Positions 1-8,004 of a DNA stretch of 64,000 nucleotides are shown piece after piece. Position numbers and translations under genes: made by a program. This DNA is from Levyella massiliensis (GTDB taxonomy: Bacteria; Bacillota; Clostridia; Tissierellales; Peptoniphilaceae), in the NCBI RefSeq assembly GCF_000308275.2, contig NZ_HG529490.1, positions 186,001 to 250,000 on the forward strand. Reading direction: 5' to 3'. The notes beneath the pieces were generated by a model, which saw only the letters and a program-made list of their open reading frames with translations, had not been told where the DNA came from and did not search any database. Every line of letters begins with the position of its first letter. Within the stretch, counting starts at the first letter, position 1.

Positions 1-9
1 GGTTTTAGT

Positions 10-38
10 TTGACTTTCCTCCAGGTTTCCTCTATAAT
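10..38 (+). promoter_or_regulatory. Sigma-A promoter of the rplM-rpsI operon
   Basis: The -35 box TTGACT (10-15) and the -10 box TATAAT (33-38) are separated by exactly 17 bp. Transcription should begin near 45, leaving a leader of about 150 nt before rplM. Confidence 0.85.
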
Positions 39-44
39 ATTCGG

Positions 45-190
45 GTATCTGTTTGGGCATCTTTATGCCCCGGATCTTCGGTAATTCCATTCGCAGCGTC
101 GATGTGCGAAACAAAAATTGTCGAATCAACAAAACCCGCTTCTCTGATCGGCGGAGTCAAAATGGACAGAGCAGGAAGAAAAGGAGCATA
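45..190 (+). promoter_or_regulatory. Structured 5' leader of rplM (candidate L13 autoregulatory leader)
   Basis: The leader contains a perfect hairpin GGGCAT/ATGCCC (55-70) and a second pair TTCGCA/TGCGAA (90-110). In Firmicutes the L13-S9 operon often carries an autoregulatory leader bound by L13. Position and structure fit that role, but I could not align it to the known leader consensus, so the identity is inferred. Confidence 0.45.
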
Positions 191-192
191 AG

Positions 193-621
193 ATGAAAAC
201 AACTTTAGCAAAACCGTTGGAGGTGGAGCGCAAGTGGTATGTCGTCGATGCGACGGATCAAGTGGTCGGTCGTCTTGCTGCACATATTGCTGCCGTGCTT
301 CGCGGAAAACACAAACCGATTTTCACCCCGAATGTAGACACGGGTGACTATGTCATTGTTATCAATGCCGAGAAAGTGCGCATGACCAATGACAAAGAAC
401 ACAAAAAGATGTACAAGCATCACACCGGCTTTGTTGGTGGCCGTCGTGATATCTCCTATGCGGATATGATGGAAAAACATCCGGAGCGCATTTTGGAAAG
501 AGCCGTTCGTGGCATGCTTCCTCACAATACGCTCGGACATCAGATGTACCGCAAGCTGAAGGTATATGTGGGACCGGAGCACAAACATGCCGCCCAGATG
601 CCGGAAGAATTAACGTTTTAA
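193..621 (+). CDS. rplM: 50S ribosomal protein L13
   Basis: L13 is an early-assembling protein of the large ribosomal subunit that binds 23S rRNA. The 142-residue product has the normal family length and recognisable hallmarks: [15 protein letters not shown] near the N-terminus, [11 protein letters not shown] in the middle, and [10 protein letters not shown] followed by a basic [11 protein letters not shown] segment at the C-terminus. The ATG is preceded by a strong AAGGAG at normal spacing. It is the first gene of a two-gene operon with rpsI, 13 bp apart, the usual bacterial arrangement, and is read from the canonical promoter at 10-38 through a structured leader. Nothing is unusual about the product. 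Confidence 0.98.
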   Translation: MKTTLAKPLEVERKWYVVDATDQVVGRLAAHIAAVLRGKHKPIFTPNVDTGDYVIVINAEKVRMTNDKEHKKMYKHHTGFVGGRRDISYADMMEKHPERILERAVRGMLPHNTLGHQMYRKLKVYVGPEHKHAAQMPEELTF

Positions 622-634
622 GTAGGAGGATACG

Positions 635-1024
635 ATGGATCAGCAATATCGCGGCACCGGCCGTCGCAAATCGGCCGTAGCACGAGTTCGACTCCTTCCG
701 GGAAACGGACAGGTGCTTGTCAATGGTTACAGCTTGGAAGAATATTTTGATTATGAAACCCTGCGCGACATCTGCACACAGCCGTTGGAGTTAGTGGGAC
801 AGCGCGAAGGTTTTAACGTTGCCGTTACGGTAAAAGGCGGCGGATTTACCGGTCAGGCGGGCGCCATTCGTTTGGGCGTTGCCCGTGCTTTGCTTGAATT
901 TGACCCCAACCTCCGTGCAAGCTTGAAGAAAGCCGGCTTCCTGACGCGTGATGCACGTAAGAAGGAACGTTATAAATACGGCTTCAAGAAGGCACGTAAG
1001 AGCCCGCAGTTCTCGAAACGTTAA
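635..1024 (+). CDS. rpsI: 30S ribosomal protein S9
   Basis: S9 is a small-subunit head protein whose extended C-terminal tail reaches the P-site tRNA. The 129-residue product starts with the typical [19 protein letters not shown] motif, contains the glycine-rich [22 protein letters not shown] segment, and ends in the conserved basic tail [12 protein letters not shown], whose final arginine contacts tRNA in known ribosomes. AGGAGG lies just upstream of the ATG. It follows rplM directly and is followed by a clear intrinsic terminator at 1104-1146, so the L13-S9 transcript is probably a closed two-gene unit. Confidence 0.98.
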   Translation: MDQQYRGTGRRKSAVARVRLLPGNGQVLVNGYSLEEYFDYETLRDICTQPLELVGQREGFNVAVTVKGGGFTGQAGAIRLGVARALLEFDPNLRASLKKAGFLTRDARKKERYKYGFKKARKSPQFSKR

Positions 1025-1103
1025 TCGCTGCGAGCGACGCGTTATAAAAAAAGAAACCCTATTTGTGGTTGCTCATTCGAGATTTCAAATCTCCGAAAAG
1101 CAG

Positions 1104-1146
1104 CGGCATAGCTTGGTAAGAAATTACCGGCTATGCCGTTTTTTTT
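1104..1146 (+). terminator. Rho-independent terminator of rplM-rpsI
   Basis: A 9-bp stem CGGCATAGC/GCTATGCCG (1104-1112 with 1130-1138) encloses a further GGTAA/TTACC stem with a GAAA loop and is followed by eight T residues. Confidence 0.9.
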
Positions 1147-1239
1147 CTGTTTCTGCCGGTCGTGAAAACACATCGATCTTATGTCAATCTTTGCGTTATT
1201 CCTGTTAGAATGAAGAAGAGAGAAAGGAGTGGAATAGTC

Positions 1240-1881
1240 ATGAAAAAGCCGAAGATAGTGATACTATTGATAATCCTTATCTTATTATTGCTGGGCGTTC
1301 TCGCGGCCTATCAGCAAGATATCAACGATACGAAAGAACTCAAACCGATGATCTATCTTTATCCGGAACAAGAACAACGTGTATCGGTCTCTCTGGACTA
1401 TAACGGAAAGTTTACACACGTCTATCCTTCCTTTTCTGCGAACACAACATGGCAGGTTACGGCCAAACCCGACGGTACCATTCGGTGCAATAACCGTGAA
1501 TACTATGCGCTGTTCTGGGAGGGCGTGAAAGATAAAACGTATAAGATGGATGAAGGATTTTGCGTTAAGGGATCGGATACAGAAAAATTTCTTGAAGAGA
1601 AATTGGAGACGCTGGGTTTGAATCATAGAGAAATAAATGAATTTATTGTGTACTGGCTTCCTCAAATGGAAGATATTCCGTACAACATCATTACCTTCCA
1701 AGATCGTGCGTACACGAACGATGCCAAACTTACCGTTGTTCCCAAAGAAGATACGATGATACGAGTTTTTATGACCTGGTATCCTTCTGTCAAACCTATA
1801 GACATCAGAGAACAAAAGCTTTTCTCAATGAAACGGCAAGGCTTTACGGTTGTCGAGTGGGGCGGTGCAAGAATAAAGTAA
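1240..1881 (+). CDS. Membrane-anchored protein with KPMIYLYP motif, function unknown
   Basis: The product (213 residues from this start) has a short basic N-terminus and one strongly hydrophobic segment (residues about 6-24, rich in I and L), then an extracytoplasmic domain. That domain begins with KPMIYLYPEQEQRVSVSLD and contains WQVTAKPDGT, YYALFWEG and a C-terminal GFTVVEWGG. I recall a widespread Firmicutes family of uncharacterised surface proteins with a KPxIYLYP opening and a LFWEG motif; this fits, but no function is known to me. The open frame extends upstream to 1162, but AAAGGAG at 1223-1229 sits ten bases before the ATG at 1240 and the hydrophobic segment then becomes N-terminal. 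It lies alone between a terminator and the phospholipase-like gene. Confidence 0.75.
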   Translation: MKKPKIVILLIILILLLLGVLAAYQQDINDTKELKPMIYLYPEQEQRVSVSLDYNGKFTHVYPSFSANTTWQVTAKPDGTIRCNNREYYALFWEGVKDKTYKMDEGFCVKGSDTEKFLEEKLETLGLNHREINEFIVYWLPQMEDIPYNIITFQDRAYTNDAKLTVVPKEDTMIRVFMTWYPSVKPIDIREQKLFSMKRQGFTVVEWGGARIK

Positions 1882-1987
1882 AACGCCAACCGATTACCGT
1901 TAAATGGTGAAGTATCGTATGGATGCCACGCAATCACGTCTTTGGTAAAATGAAAAGGCAAGAAAACCGGAAGGGAAAGGAGAGATC

Positions 1988-2827
1988 ATGCCGACCACCT
2001 ATACGCATTATCAATTTGGAGACCGCGTGTATCCACAATTGCCGGAGGCATTGAAACAAGCGGTTCTCTCGCATCGGGCGCTCTTTGATATCGGCGTTCA
2101 CGGTCCCGACCCCTTGTTTTACTATAAACCGCTACAAAAAAATGCGATTCGCACTCAAGGGAACACCCTGCATTTTCAGCCGGCAAGGGAATTTTTCACC
2201 CGAGCAAAATATATTGTTCAACACACGGACGATCCTGCTGTACAAGAAAAACAAAAAGCCTATCTAATTGGCTTTTTGACCCACTTTGTGCTGGACGCTA
2301 CATGTCATACGTTTGTGGAATGGCACGTTCTGAAAGGCGGCGTGTCGCACAATAAAATTGAAGCGGAATATGATGCCTGCCTGTTGCGACGTGCAGGCAA
2401 AAACCCGGAGAAGGTGGATCGCTCGCGTCTGGTACAACCATCGGAAGAGGCAGCGAGAGTAATCGGCCCGTTCTTCGGCCTGGATCCGGAAAGTATGCAT
2501 GATGTACTAAAAAGCCAGGTGCGTGGATTGCGTATGTTTTATTCGCCGCACGGCATCAAACGCGCCCTAATTCGCACCGCGACACGGGTCATTGCCATGC
2601 CGGGCGATTTTGGAGATCTCTTTATGGAAGACAAAGAAGATCCGCGTTGTCATGCCTCGAATGTGCGCCTGGACGAGCTCCTGAAAGATGCGGAAGCGCG
2701 CTTTTCTGCGCTATGGCCTAATTTCATCGCTTTCCTGGAAGATAAAGCGGATTTGGATCCGTTCTTTGATCGTCACTTTGAAGCCGTTCGTACGGATGCC
2801 GGGGATCCGGATCCAAACTACGCGTAG
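1988..2827 (+). CDS. Zinc-dependent phospholipase C family protein
   Basis: The 279-residue product resembles the zinc-dependent phospholipase C fold (Zn_dep_PLPC type). Visible hallmarks are THYQFGD near the N-terminus, a histidine in LSHRALFDIGVHGPDPLFYY (about residues 33-48), and FLTHFVLDATCHTFVEW around residues 93-110, where several histidines and an aspartate would coordinate metal. There is no signal peptide, so it is probably cytoplasmic, and members of this type in Firmicutes are mostly uncharacterised; phospholipase activity is not established. A GGAAAGGAG ribosome binding site precedes the ATG. The next gene (an Atg22-type transporter) starts 21 bp after the stop, so the two are probably co-transcribed. 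Confidence 0.8.
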   Translation: MPTTYTHYQFGDRVYPQLPEALKQAVLSHRALFDIGVHGPDPLFYYKPLQKNAIRTQGNTLHFQPAREFFTRAKYIVQHTDDPAVQEKQKAYLIGFLTHFVLDATCHTFVEWHVLKGGVSHNKIEAEYDACLLRRAGKNPEKVDRSRLVQPSEEAARVIGPFFGLDPESMHDVLKSQVRGLRMFYSPHGIKRALIRTATRVIAMPGDFGDLFMEDKEDPRCHASNVRLDELLKDAEARFSALWPNFIAFLEDKADLDPFFDRHFEAVRTDAGDPDPNYA

Positions 2828-2848
2828 CGCGTAGCAGAAAGGATTACT

Positions 2849-4144
2849 ATGCTGGAAAAGATACGCAACTCTTTCACCCCCGGAGAATTCGCCTGGGTGC
2901 TGTACGATGTAGCCAACTCTGCCTTTACAATGCTGGCAACAACCCTGATTCCGATTTGGTTTAAGGTGCTTGCCATTACAGGCGAACCGGGAGGCCTGAC
3001 GTCGGATGAAGCCACGGGGCACTGGGCGCTGAGCGTTTCTCTGGTGACGGTGATCGTAGCGCTTCTCGGGCCGATTTTTGGCAGTATTGCCGACCACCGT
3101 CGCGCCAAGAAACTATTTTTCACCACCTCTTTAGCCATTGGGGTGATCGGATGCCTGCTCTTTGGCGTCACAACCAGCTGGCTATTATTTCTCATTCTCT
3201 TCATTTTCGTAAAGATTGCCTATTCTGCATCGCTCACGTTTTATGATTCTATGCTGGTCGATGTGACAACACCGGAACGCATGGATGAAATTTCTTCCCA
3301 CGGCTACGCTTGGGGTTACATCGGATCTTGCATTCCCTTTTTGATTGCCTTATTCGCCTACGTTGCTGATTCCATGCTGCACATCTTGGACCCGGGTATT
3401 GCTCGTCTGATTGGCTGTGTGGTTACTGCCGTCTGGTGGTTCTTGGTCACCGTGCCTCTGCTTGGGACATATGAACAGAAAAATTATGTGCGCGAACAGG
3501 CCCCGCCGCTTATTGAAAGCTTTACCGCCGTCCGGCGCACCTTTGTGGATATTGTGAAAAATGAGCGTAAAGTATTTCTTTTCCTGCTTGCCTTTTTCAT
3601 GTATATCGATGGAGTGGGCACGATTATCAACAATGCCATCAATATCGGTACCGATTTGGGATTGGATACCGTCGGGCAGGTCATCGTGCTGCTACTTACA
3701 CAGGTTGTCGCATTTGCTTTTTCTCTGCTTTTCGGACGGCTGTCGCGCAAATTCCGCACGGTAAACCTGATCCTGGTCTGTATCTTAGGCTATCTTGCTG
3801 TGGCACTCTATGCACTCACCCTGCAGGCACTTTGGCAGTTCGGCATCATGGCTTTCGGCGTCGGCATGTTCCAAGGCGCCATTCAAGCCCTTTCCCGTTC
3901 CTACTATTCTCGCATAATCCCGCCTGAACATGCTGGTGAATACTTCGGCATCTATGACATTTTTGCCAAAGGCGCTTCTTTCTTGGGCTCCTTTGTCATC
4001 GCCATGGTCAAATACGCCGGAGGCACCATCAACATTGCTGTTGCCGCTTTAGCCATCTTTTTCCTGTTAGGCTTTGTGTTCTTGCGCATGGCCGATCGCG
4101 TGCCGGAGAAAGTCAGAAACAAACCGAATAGCGTTGCCAGATAA
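2849..4144 (+). CDS. MFS transporter, Atg22/UMF1-like family
   Basis: The 431-residue protein is an integral membrane protein with about twelve hydrophobic segments. The N-terminal GEFAWVLYDVANSAFTMLATTLIPIWF and the internal FGSIADHRRAKK loop are characteristic of the UMF1/Atg22-like branch of the major facilitator superfamily, named after the yeast vacuolar amino-acid effluxer. Bacterial members are generally annotated as MFS transporters of unknown substrate. The QGAIQALSRSYYSRIIPPEHAGEYFG segment in the second half is also typical. AGAAAGGA precedes the start. It follows the phospholipase-like gene by 21 bp. Downstream is the GC-rich and 64-bp repeat region. Confidence 0.88.
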   Translation: MLEKIRNSFTPGEFAWVLYDVANSAFTMLATTLIPIWFKVLAITGEPGGLTSDEATGHWALSVSLVTVIVALLGPIFGSIADHRRAKKLFFTTSLAIGVIGCLLFGVTTSWLLFLILFIFVKIAYSASLTFYDSMLVDVTTPERMDEISSHGYAWGYIGSCIPFLIALFAYVADSMLHILDPGIARLIGCVVTAVWWFLVTVPLLGTYEQKNYVREQAPPLIESFTAVRRTFVDIVKNERKVFLFLLAFFMYIDGVGTIINNAINIGTDLGLDTVGQVIVLLLTQVVAFAFSLLFGRLSRKFRTVNLILVCILGYLAVALYALTLQALWQFGIMAFGVGMFQGAIQALSRSYYSRIIPPEHAGEYFGIYDIFAKGASFLGSFVIAMVKYAGGTINIAVAALAIFFLLGFVFLRMADRVPEKVRNKPNSVAR

Positions 4145-4364
4145 GAGAGGAGCGGTGCCCTTTCGGATCCAATCGCCGCCGTAGGGGGCTGCTATAGAAC
4201 GACGCGGGTAGCTGCTGCGGGGCGACGGCAGGGGCTGCTTTTGGACGATGCAGATAGCCGCTTCCGGGCGACGGCATGCGGTTGTTTTCGGACGCTGCAG
4301 ACGCCCACTGCAAAGCGCACCGCGCGGCGCTCCTTGTGCCATGCGATGCAACGCCGTGCGGAGA
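4145..4364. other. GC-rich non-coding stretch with degenerate repeats
   Basis: No convincing gene is seen. The sequence carries degenerate alternations of a gctgcttttggacgatgcag-like motif and a gggcgacggca-like motif, repeating roughly every 45 bp. It leads directly into the regular 64-bp array. Confidence 0.4.
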
Positions 4365-4940
4365 CTAGGCATTTTTCGAAATGCGGTTTTTACCTAGCTG
4401 GAAAATGTATGGCGATGGCGTGCGGCAGCTAGGTATATTTCGATATACGGTTTTTACCTAGCTGGAAATCGCACAGGATCGCCACATGGCGACTAGGAAA
4501 TTTCGATATACGGTTTTTACCTAGCTGGCAAACGCTCGGCAACGCTGTGCGGCAGCTAGGTATATTTCCATATACGGCTTTTACCTAGCTGGAAAACGCG
4601 CAGGATCGCCAAATGGCGACTAGGTATATTTCGAAATACGGTTTTTACCTAGCCGGAAAATGCACGGTGATGGCGTGTGGCGACTAGGTATTTTTCGATA
4701 TACGGTTTTTACCTAGCCAGAAAGCACATGGCGATGGCGTGCGGCAACTAGGTATATTTCCATATACGATTTTTACCTAGCTGGAAAACGCGCAGGATCG
4801 CCAAATGGCGACTAGGTATATTTCCATATACGGTTTTTACCTAGCTGGAAATCGCACAGGATCGCCAAATGGCGACTAGGTAAATTTCGATATACGGTTT
4901 TTACCTAGTCAGAAATCGCACAGGATCGCCACACGGCGAC
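4365..4940. repeat. Nine-unit tandem array of 64-bp units with nested inverted repeats
   Basis: Units begin with CTAGG at 4365, 4429, 4493, 4556, 4620, 4684, 4748, 4812 and 4876, giving a period of 64 bp (63 once). Each unit has a 32-33-bp segment with outer arms CTAGGTA/TACCTAG and an inner pair GTATAT/ATATAC, then a linker of about 31 bp. Linkers fall into two classes: one holding GGATCGCCAAATGGCGA-like sequence with its own CGCC/GGCG arms, the other holding GATGGCGTGCGGC. Unit 1 has paired changes (GCAT/ATGC in place of GTAT/ATAC), suggesting the hairpin is maintained. The array sits between two converging genes. It is not CRISPR-like because linkers are not unique. Confidence 0.9.
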
Positions 4941-4967
4941 AAAAAAGGAAGGCGGCCATAGGCCGCC
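4941..4967 (-). terminator. Terminator of the leftward lipoprotein gene
   Basis: Read on the minus strand, a 7-bp perfect stem GGCGGCC/GGCCGCC with a 3-nt loop (4951-4967) is followed by TTCC and six T residues (4941-4946 as A on plus). It abuts the last unit of the 64-bp array. Confidence 0.85.
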
Positions 4968-5047
4968 CTCTGCTTCTTCTATAGTTATCCGCCGAGCTGT
5001 GCAAGACAGCTCATTTATTTTAATTTGTTATGGTTCTATAAGAAAGC

Positions 5048-5605
5048 CTATTTCAGCCCTTTGGCGATGGTCTCGCATACGCTTTTCCACTCATCGGCTT
5101 TCAGGAGAGAGGTCTTCACATCCACACCGGCATCATTCGCTGTTGCAATAGTAATGGCATCTTTTTTGACCAAGCCTTGGATATTTTCCGAAATAACTTC
5201 CCATTGCTGCTGCAGTTCGTTAAAGTCATTCGCTAAATTCTCTTTTTTCAAAGCGCGGATCAACACATCCGGATGGGCCTTTAATGCATCGCCAAATGGC
5301 AGAAAGTTATTGGCGATCTGGACGGCTTTCATGCTTGCACCTGCCGTACCGGTTGGAAATTCGGCTACATCGTGTGCCAATTTCTCAAGTGATGTAACGG
5401 TTTCTGCGGACAGCGTATCTTCATCAGAGGAAGAAAGCGAGGCAGAAGAACTTTTGTTTTCCGAGGAAGTGACTTCCGATGTGCTTGCAACAGCGGAATC
5501 GACCTGCGACGAGAGTTCTTCGGAAGCGGGTGCGGTGCTTTGGCAAGCTGTTAACAGGACGGCTAAGGTCAAGGCCGAAATTGTCTTAAGAATCGAATGT
5601 TTCAT
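5048..5605 (-). CDS. Predicted lipoprotein, function unknown
   Basis: The 185-residue product has a typical lipoprotein signal: basic start, hydrophobic core and the lipobox LLTAC at residues 17-21, so the mature protein should begin at Cys21 and be anchored to the outer face of the membrane. Residues 22-65 are a Ser/Glu/Thr-rich linker and the rest is a mostly helical domain ending in KSVCETIAKGLK. I do not recognise a family. AGGAGGAGC precedes the ATG. It is transcribed leftward from an upstream region shared with nothing obvious and ends at a clear terminator at 4941-4967. Confidence 0.75.
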   Translation of the reverse strand: MKHSILKTISALTLAVLLTACQSTAPASEELSSQVDSAVASTSEVTSSENKSSSASLSSSDEDTLSAETVTSLEKLAHDVAEFPTGTAGASMKAVQIANNFLPFGDALKAHPDVLIRALKKENLANDFNELQQQWEVISENIQGLVKKDAITIATANDAGVDVKTSLLKADEWKSVCETIAKGLK

Positions 5606-5741
5606 AGCTCCTCCTTTTTGTTACACTCTACTACGAGGATATGTTGTTCATGTGACGAAGAAAGCGTGCTTTGGCCTATCGTACATGGAAAAGTTACGCA
5701 GGGAAAAGTCGGAAAGGAAGATCCTCGCGCTTAATGAGGGC

Positions 5742-6701
5742 TTACGCACTGCGTTGTTCCAGGGGCTGTAGAGCACTTAATACCCATTGATTGGCTCCGG
5801 TGGTGACTTCGGCGCCGCAATATTCGCAGATGCCGTTTTGATTGATGGCAAGTGGTGCACCGCAATTTGGACACTGCGTGGCTTTGGTTTGTGTTTGGTT
5901 CTCCGTTTTAGCGTCGAGTTTGCGCATGAACTGCATGCGGTACGTCATAATATAGCGATGCCCTTTTTTGCCCTTAATGACACGCCCGCTTTCATCTTCT
6001 ATGACATAGTCGCAGTAGCGTGCTCGAATGATGGCGTTCAAATACGAATTTTCTTCGTCCTCTTCATAAGATTCAATGCGCGTTTCCAAAACGGAGATGT
6101 CTTCAACGACATTGGTTTGCTTTTTATCGATGTATTGTTGCAGCTGTCGGGCGTGTTGGTCATAGAGGTTGTTAGACTCGAAGGTGCGGATGGTACGCCA
6201 GTCCTTCGCCGTCCAGGCCTGCTGCAGGGCGACAAAGACGTCGGAGACGTGCAGCAAAAATTGTTGCTTGGAAAAATGCGGATCGCGATCGAGCAGGGTT
6301 TGCAGATTTTGGTCGCTTGCAGTAGAAAACGACGGATCAGCGTAGGATTGTGAGCGATTTTGGTTATTACGGCGCATTTTTCTCCAAATCAGAAAGCGAA
6401 TGATCAAAATGACATTAATGATCAAAATCAGCCATGGGTTATTGAAGGCGTAGAACAGAAAAAAGGGATTAAAGGCGCCGGTGACGTTGCCAAAATCCGA
6501 GCCGCCACCCCAATCATTGCCGCCCCAATCGTTGCCGCCCCAATCGTTGCCGCCCCAATCATGACCGCCCCAATCATGGCCACCCCAATTATTGGTGCCC
6601 CAGTCGACACCGCCGCCGACATCAGCCCTAGAGGAGAACGGGACAAGAGCAAGAACCAATAGGACAAGTATGAACAAGCCAATGCAGTAACGCTTTTTCA
6701 C
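5742..6701 (-). CDS. TIM44-like domain membrane protein with DWGG repeats and C-terminal zinc ribbon
   Basis: The 319-residue product has a signal-like hydrophobic N-terminus (residues 7-25), then five to six copies of a GG(H/N)DW repeat (about 35-68), and a second membrane segment (about 84-103). Residues about 140-250 look like a TIM44-like domain (FLLHVSDVFVALQQAWTAKDW and RTFESNNLYDQH), and the C-terminus has a zinc ribbon CPNCGAPL...CEYCGAEV. Proteins of this type are common in Firmicutes and uncharacterised; in mitochondria the TIM44 fold binds membrane and import partners, but no such role is shown here. It is transcribed leftward and separated by about 136 bp from the next leftward gene. 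Confidence 0.8.
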   Translation of the reverse strand: MKKRYCIGLFILVLLVLALVPFSSRADVGGGVDWGTNNWGGHDWGGHDWGGNDWGGNDWGGNDWGGGSDFGNVTGAFNPFFLFYAFNNPWLILIINVILIIRFLIWRKMRRNNQNRSQSYADPSFSTASDQNLQTLLDRDPHFSKQQFLLHVSDVFVALQQAWTAKDWRTIRTFESNNLYDQHARQLQQYIDKKQTNVVEDISVLETRIESYEEDEENSYLNAIIRARYCDYVIEDESGRVIKGKKGHRYIMTYRMQFMRKLDAKTENQTQTKATQCPNCGAPLAINQNGICEYCGAEVTTGANQWVLSALQPLEQRSA

Positions 6702-6837
6702 GGGTTACCTCCTCCGGAAAGGAGCCGGTCTCGACCGGCAAATAGTGGAAACGAATCCACAGGAATACAGTTTATTTGATTCTATTATAGCGCAGGGAGT
6801 CGGGGTATGGTAAGATTACACAAGATAGGAGAAGGTT

Positions 6838-7188
6838 ATGGCAAGTCTATTTGGAATCATTGCACAATATCAATCCAAACTTATCATGCTGCCGCTGATG
6901 ATCGTCATATTTACAGCGGTAACCGTGGCGCTCTATATGTTATTTCATTCTGTGAAATGGATGAAATATCTGCCTGCTTTGGTAGGCGTCGTACTCGGTA
7001 TCGGCTTCTTTGTGCTGGGCTTTGCAAGAAAAGCGCATATCGCCGGACTGCAAGCGCTATGGGCGGGTGTGTATTTCTTTGTAGCGGGATGTATTGCCTT
7101 AGCAGCTGCTTGGCTTTTAACACTGGTTGAAAGTTTGACGCCGCCCGAGGAAAAAGGCAGTAATACTGTTAAAGGAAAGAAAAACTAA
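6838..7188 (+). CDS. Small integral membrane protein, function unknown
   Basis: The 116-residue product has three hydrophobic segments (about 15-36, 42-62 and 70-95) and a charged C-terminal tail ending in KGKKN. I do not recognise a family. The ATG at 6838 is preceded by AGGAGAAGG. The other open frame starting at 6807 overlaps it but lacks a comparable ribosome binding site and reads as a shadow. A terminator-like hairpin follows at 7212-7254. The gene diverges from the leftward TIM44-like gene. Confidence 0.65.
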   Translation: MASLFGIIAQYQSKLIMLPLMIVIFTAVTVALYMLFHSVKWMKYLPALVGVVLGIGFFVLGFARKAHIAGLQALWAGVYFFVAGCIALAAAWLLTLVESLTPPEEKGSNTVKGKKN

Positions 7189-7211
7189 ACCATACAGAAA
7201 AATTAGGAACG

Positions 7212-7254
7212 AATCGTCGTCACTTTGGGACACCATGGGACGGCGATTTTTTTT
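7212..7254 (+). terminator. Probable terminator after the small membrane protein gene
   Basis: The arms ATCGTCGTC (7213-7221) and GACGGCGAT (7239-7247) pair with one G-T wobble and are followed by eight T residues. Confidence 0.7.
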
Positions 7255-7307
7255 ATACTTAATATGGACAAAGCGGAGAGGCGCGTTTCGCTCCTGTTAC
7301 GATCCAC

Positions 7308-7958
7308 TTAGAATACGGGCCGGTCACAGCCCATAAGGAATTCCAATTGTAATCCGACGGAGGTGCAGAGGCTGCGGTGCGGCGTTATGGCATCAAGCTC
7401 TGCGGTATGAAACAGATGCGGTCCCATCCAAGGAAGTGTTGCCATGCCGTAGAATGTCGTCTCCATGCGCTCAGCACGCGTGTGCAGATTAAGCCCCGCG
7501 TCCTTCCAGGCATTGACGCGATGCGCGAGGAAACGAGCGGTTTCCGATGCAGCCTCGTCATCAATCATGGCGGGCAGTGTCAGACGAACAATGCGATCGG
7601 AAGTCGGATGCGCGAAGAAAATCGGTTTACAGGCAAAGTAGTTTTGACAGAGAACAGTCAGGATGAGACGCGTCGTCACTTGTTGCAACAGATGTTTACG
7701 CATCGCATAGGAAACGCGCAGTCGTAAAACCTTTTGCTCTGGTGTATCAGGCAGAAGCAATGTTTTTCCATCGCGCACCGCTTCCGTCGGCAGAAGAACA
7801 TCGTTACAATAGACCATTTCGGGAAACAGTTTCAGGGCGTGATAATCCGGCAAGATGGTATCCGCCAAGCGTACGAGAACATTGGCGCCGTCCGGATTTT
7901 GTGTGGTGATGATAGTGTCCAGTTCAATCTGATAGGGGTTTCTTAAAACGGTTTCCAT
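7308..7958 (-). CDS. Uncharacterised protein, possibly a divergent tRNA-editing (AlaX-like) domain
   Basis: The 216-residue product has no signal peptide or membrane segment and is probably cytoplasmic. I do not firmly recognise it. Two short segments resemble the alanyl-tRNA editing fold: RVSYAMRKHLLQQVTTRLIL is placed where AlaX proteins have an HTAxHLL-like helix, and MGPHLFHTAELDAI resembles the CGGTHVxxTxEI segment. However, the metal-binding pattern is incomplete (the first HxxxH and the cysteine are not intact), so catalysis is doubtful and the assignment is an inference. An AAAGGAG site precedes the ATG. The gene is divergent from comEC, the two starts being about 46 bp apart. Confidence 0.6.
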   Translation of the reverse strand: METVLRNPYQIELDTIITTQNPDGANVLVRLADTILPDYHALKLFPEMVYCNDVLLPTEAVRDGKTLLLPDTPEQKVLRLRVSYAMRKHLLQQVTTRLILTVLCQNYFACKPIFFAHPTSDRIVRLTLPAMIDDEAASETARFLAHRVNAWKDAGLNLHTRAERMETTFYGMATLPWMGPHLFHTAELDAITPHRSLCTSVGLQLEFLMGCDRPVF

Positions 7959-8004
7959 AGTGCGCTCCTTTGCGCCTATTTTAGCACAGAAGAGAGGAGG
8001 GAAA

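Noticed and set aside
4365-4940. Possible CRISPR array (regular about 33-bp repeats and about 31-bp spacers)
   Set aside because: The spacers fall into two related classes and repeat among units, and each has its own inverted arms; no cas genes are nearby.
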